DNA from: Halanaerobiaceae bacterium
GTDB lineage: Bacteria > Bacillota > Halanaerobiia > Halanaerobiales > Halarsenatibacteraceae
NCBI GenBank assembly: GCA_007134885.1
Contig: SLJX01000033.1
Span: forward strand, 1 to 46,087
Direction of reading: 5' to 3'
Length of the DNA stretch: 46,087 nucleotides
Numbering within the stretch: the first letter of the stretch is position 1; the number at the start of each line of letters is the position of its first letter. The translations under genes and the position numbers were made by a program. The notes beneath the pieces are model-generated. The model saw nothing but the letters and a program-made list of their open reading frames with translations, was not told the origin of the DNA and did no database searches. Positions 45,605 through 46,087 of this stretch are shown here, piece after piece.

Positions 45605-45947
45605 ACTTTTATATCGATTATAATTATATCATAAGCTTCTTATAAGCACAAGAGCAGAAGGAGCTGATCAGATTTTAGAAGAAGGCATTTTTTGAGGTTT
45701 ATTGCCCGGTTTTTTTCCGGGTTTGGATTTTCCCATTTTATAAAAAGAGAAAAAATCTGATGAATGCATCGAATTCTAAGTTTCGAGGAAATTAAAATTG
45801 TCGATGATTATGGTGAGAGTTAGGGTTAGTCCTGCTGGCTTTTGAGCTGGGTAAGATCGGCATTGATGTTGATGAGGCTGAAAGAGCAGATTGGTCAGCT
45901 GATTTGATTTTCCCAGGAAAATTGCTAGATTTAGATAAATCAATCAT
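45605..45947. other. Intergenic region without a recognised gene
   Basis: After the tRNA promoter this stretch has a CCCGG/CCGGG hairpin with a T7 loop at 45705-45721 and an open frame without a start codon beginning at 45817. No protein family or RNA class is recognised. The last bases of the window (45,990-46,087) are very AT-rich and also hold no gene. Confidence 0.5.
45623..45651 (-). promoter_or_regulatory. Promoter of tRNA-Pro
   Basis: On the minus strand TGATATAAT gives an extended -10 with TATAAT at 45628-45623. A weak -35, TTGTGC at 45651-45646, is 17 bases upstream. The start of transcription would lie shortly before the tRNA. Confidence 0.55.
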
Positions 45948-45981
45948 GGTTAAAGGGATTTTGCCCATTAACCCTTTTTTT
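45948..45981 (+). terminator. Intrinsic terminator without an assigned gene
   Basis: GGTTAA-A-GGG and CCC-A-TTAACC pair around a 6-base loop (one A-A mismatch), followed by C and TTTTTTT at 45975-45981. It has the right polarity for the plus strand, but no clear gene ends before it; it might stop read-through from the FAD oxidoreductase gene about 500 bases upstream. Confidence 0.8.
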
Positions 45982-46087
45982 ATTAGATAGTAATTATTAC
46001 CATTTGTTAATAAAAAAACATAACAATAATGTTAATAAATTAATTATAAAGCTAAATAAAATCAAATATATTAAGTATTAAATTAAA

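Noticed and set aside
45705-45721. CCCGG/CCGGG hairpin with T7 loop as a terminator
   Set aside because: The T run is in the loop and not after the stem; neither strand has a proper T-tract following it.

Overview
The window is one continuous chromosomal segment from a bacterium of the Bacillota, probably an anaerobic clostridial lineage. The evidence is the full S10-spc-alpha gene order, the zinc-type S14 (61 aa), a glmS ribozyme, a perfect CIRCE operator before groESL, an EndoAI/EndoA (mazEF) pair, a YerC/TrpR-like gene and an EcfA1-EcfA2-EcfT module. Halanaerobiales is my best guess from overall protein style, but this cannot be proved from the sequence alone. All protein genes are on the plus strand; the only minus-strand gene is a tRNA-Pro near the end.

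Layout. 1-19,430: the 3' end of tuf, then the S10, spc and alpha ribosomal clusters (rpsJ to rplQ) with secY, adk, map, infA and rpoA. These run on into ecfA1-ecfA2-ecfT, truA, rplM and rpsI, and end at a clear terminator (19,468-19,495). rpmD (L30) is missing from its usual place between rpsE and rplO. An internal extended -10 promoter precedes infA. 19,614-25,603: a three-gene AmmeMemoRadiSam set (LigB/Memo-like protein, AMMECR1 protein, radical SAM enzyme), then glmM, a 425-base leader carrying a glmS ribozyme, and glmS. 25,606-30,807: acpS, the metabolite-repair fusion nnrE-nnrD, a CBS-pair protein, dcd, and a large protein that joins a DbpA-type RNA-binding domain to a degenerate SF1B (IGHMBP2/UPF1-like) helicase.

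30,912-33,066: a textbook promoter, a 49-codon unknown gene, the mazE/mazF pair with terminator, and a Rhizobium-type (ReAV) L-asparaginase. 33,243-38,417: an amidohydrolase, the t6A genes tsaE-tsaB-tsaD without rimI, and a radical SAM protein that has the DUF512 C-terminal domain but carries its PDZ domain in the middle rather than at the N-terminus. 38,418-40,819: a pair of 47-base imperfect repeats with hairpins, the groESL promoter with CIRCE, groES, groEL and a strong terminator. 40,818-45,441: guaA, a YerC-like regulator, an orphan PTS EIIC-type membrane protein and a cysteine-rich FAD oxidoreductase (COG2509 type). 45,442-46,087: tRNA-Pro(CGG) on the minus strand and an AT-rich stretch with an orphan terminator.

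Most of the window is housekeeping: translation, protein export, cell-wall amino-sugar synthesis, tRNA modification and chaperones. The parts most worth attention are the RNA-binding degenerate helicase, the rearranged DUF512 radical SAM protein, and the AmmeMemoRadiSam set placed just upstream of ribozyme-controlled amino-sugar synthesis. No mobile element, prophage, CRISPR array or defence island was seen.
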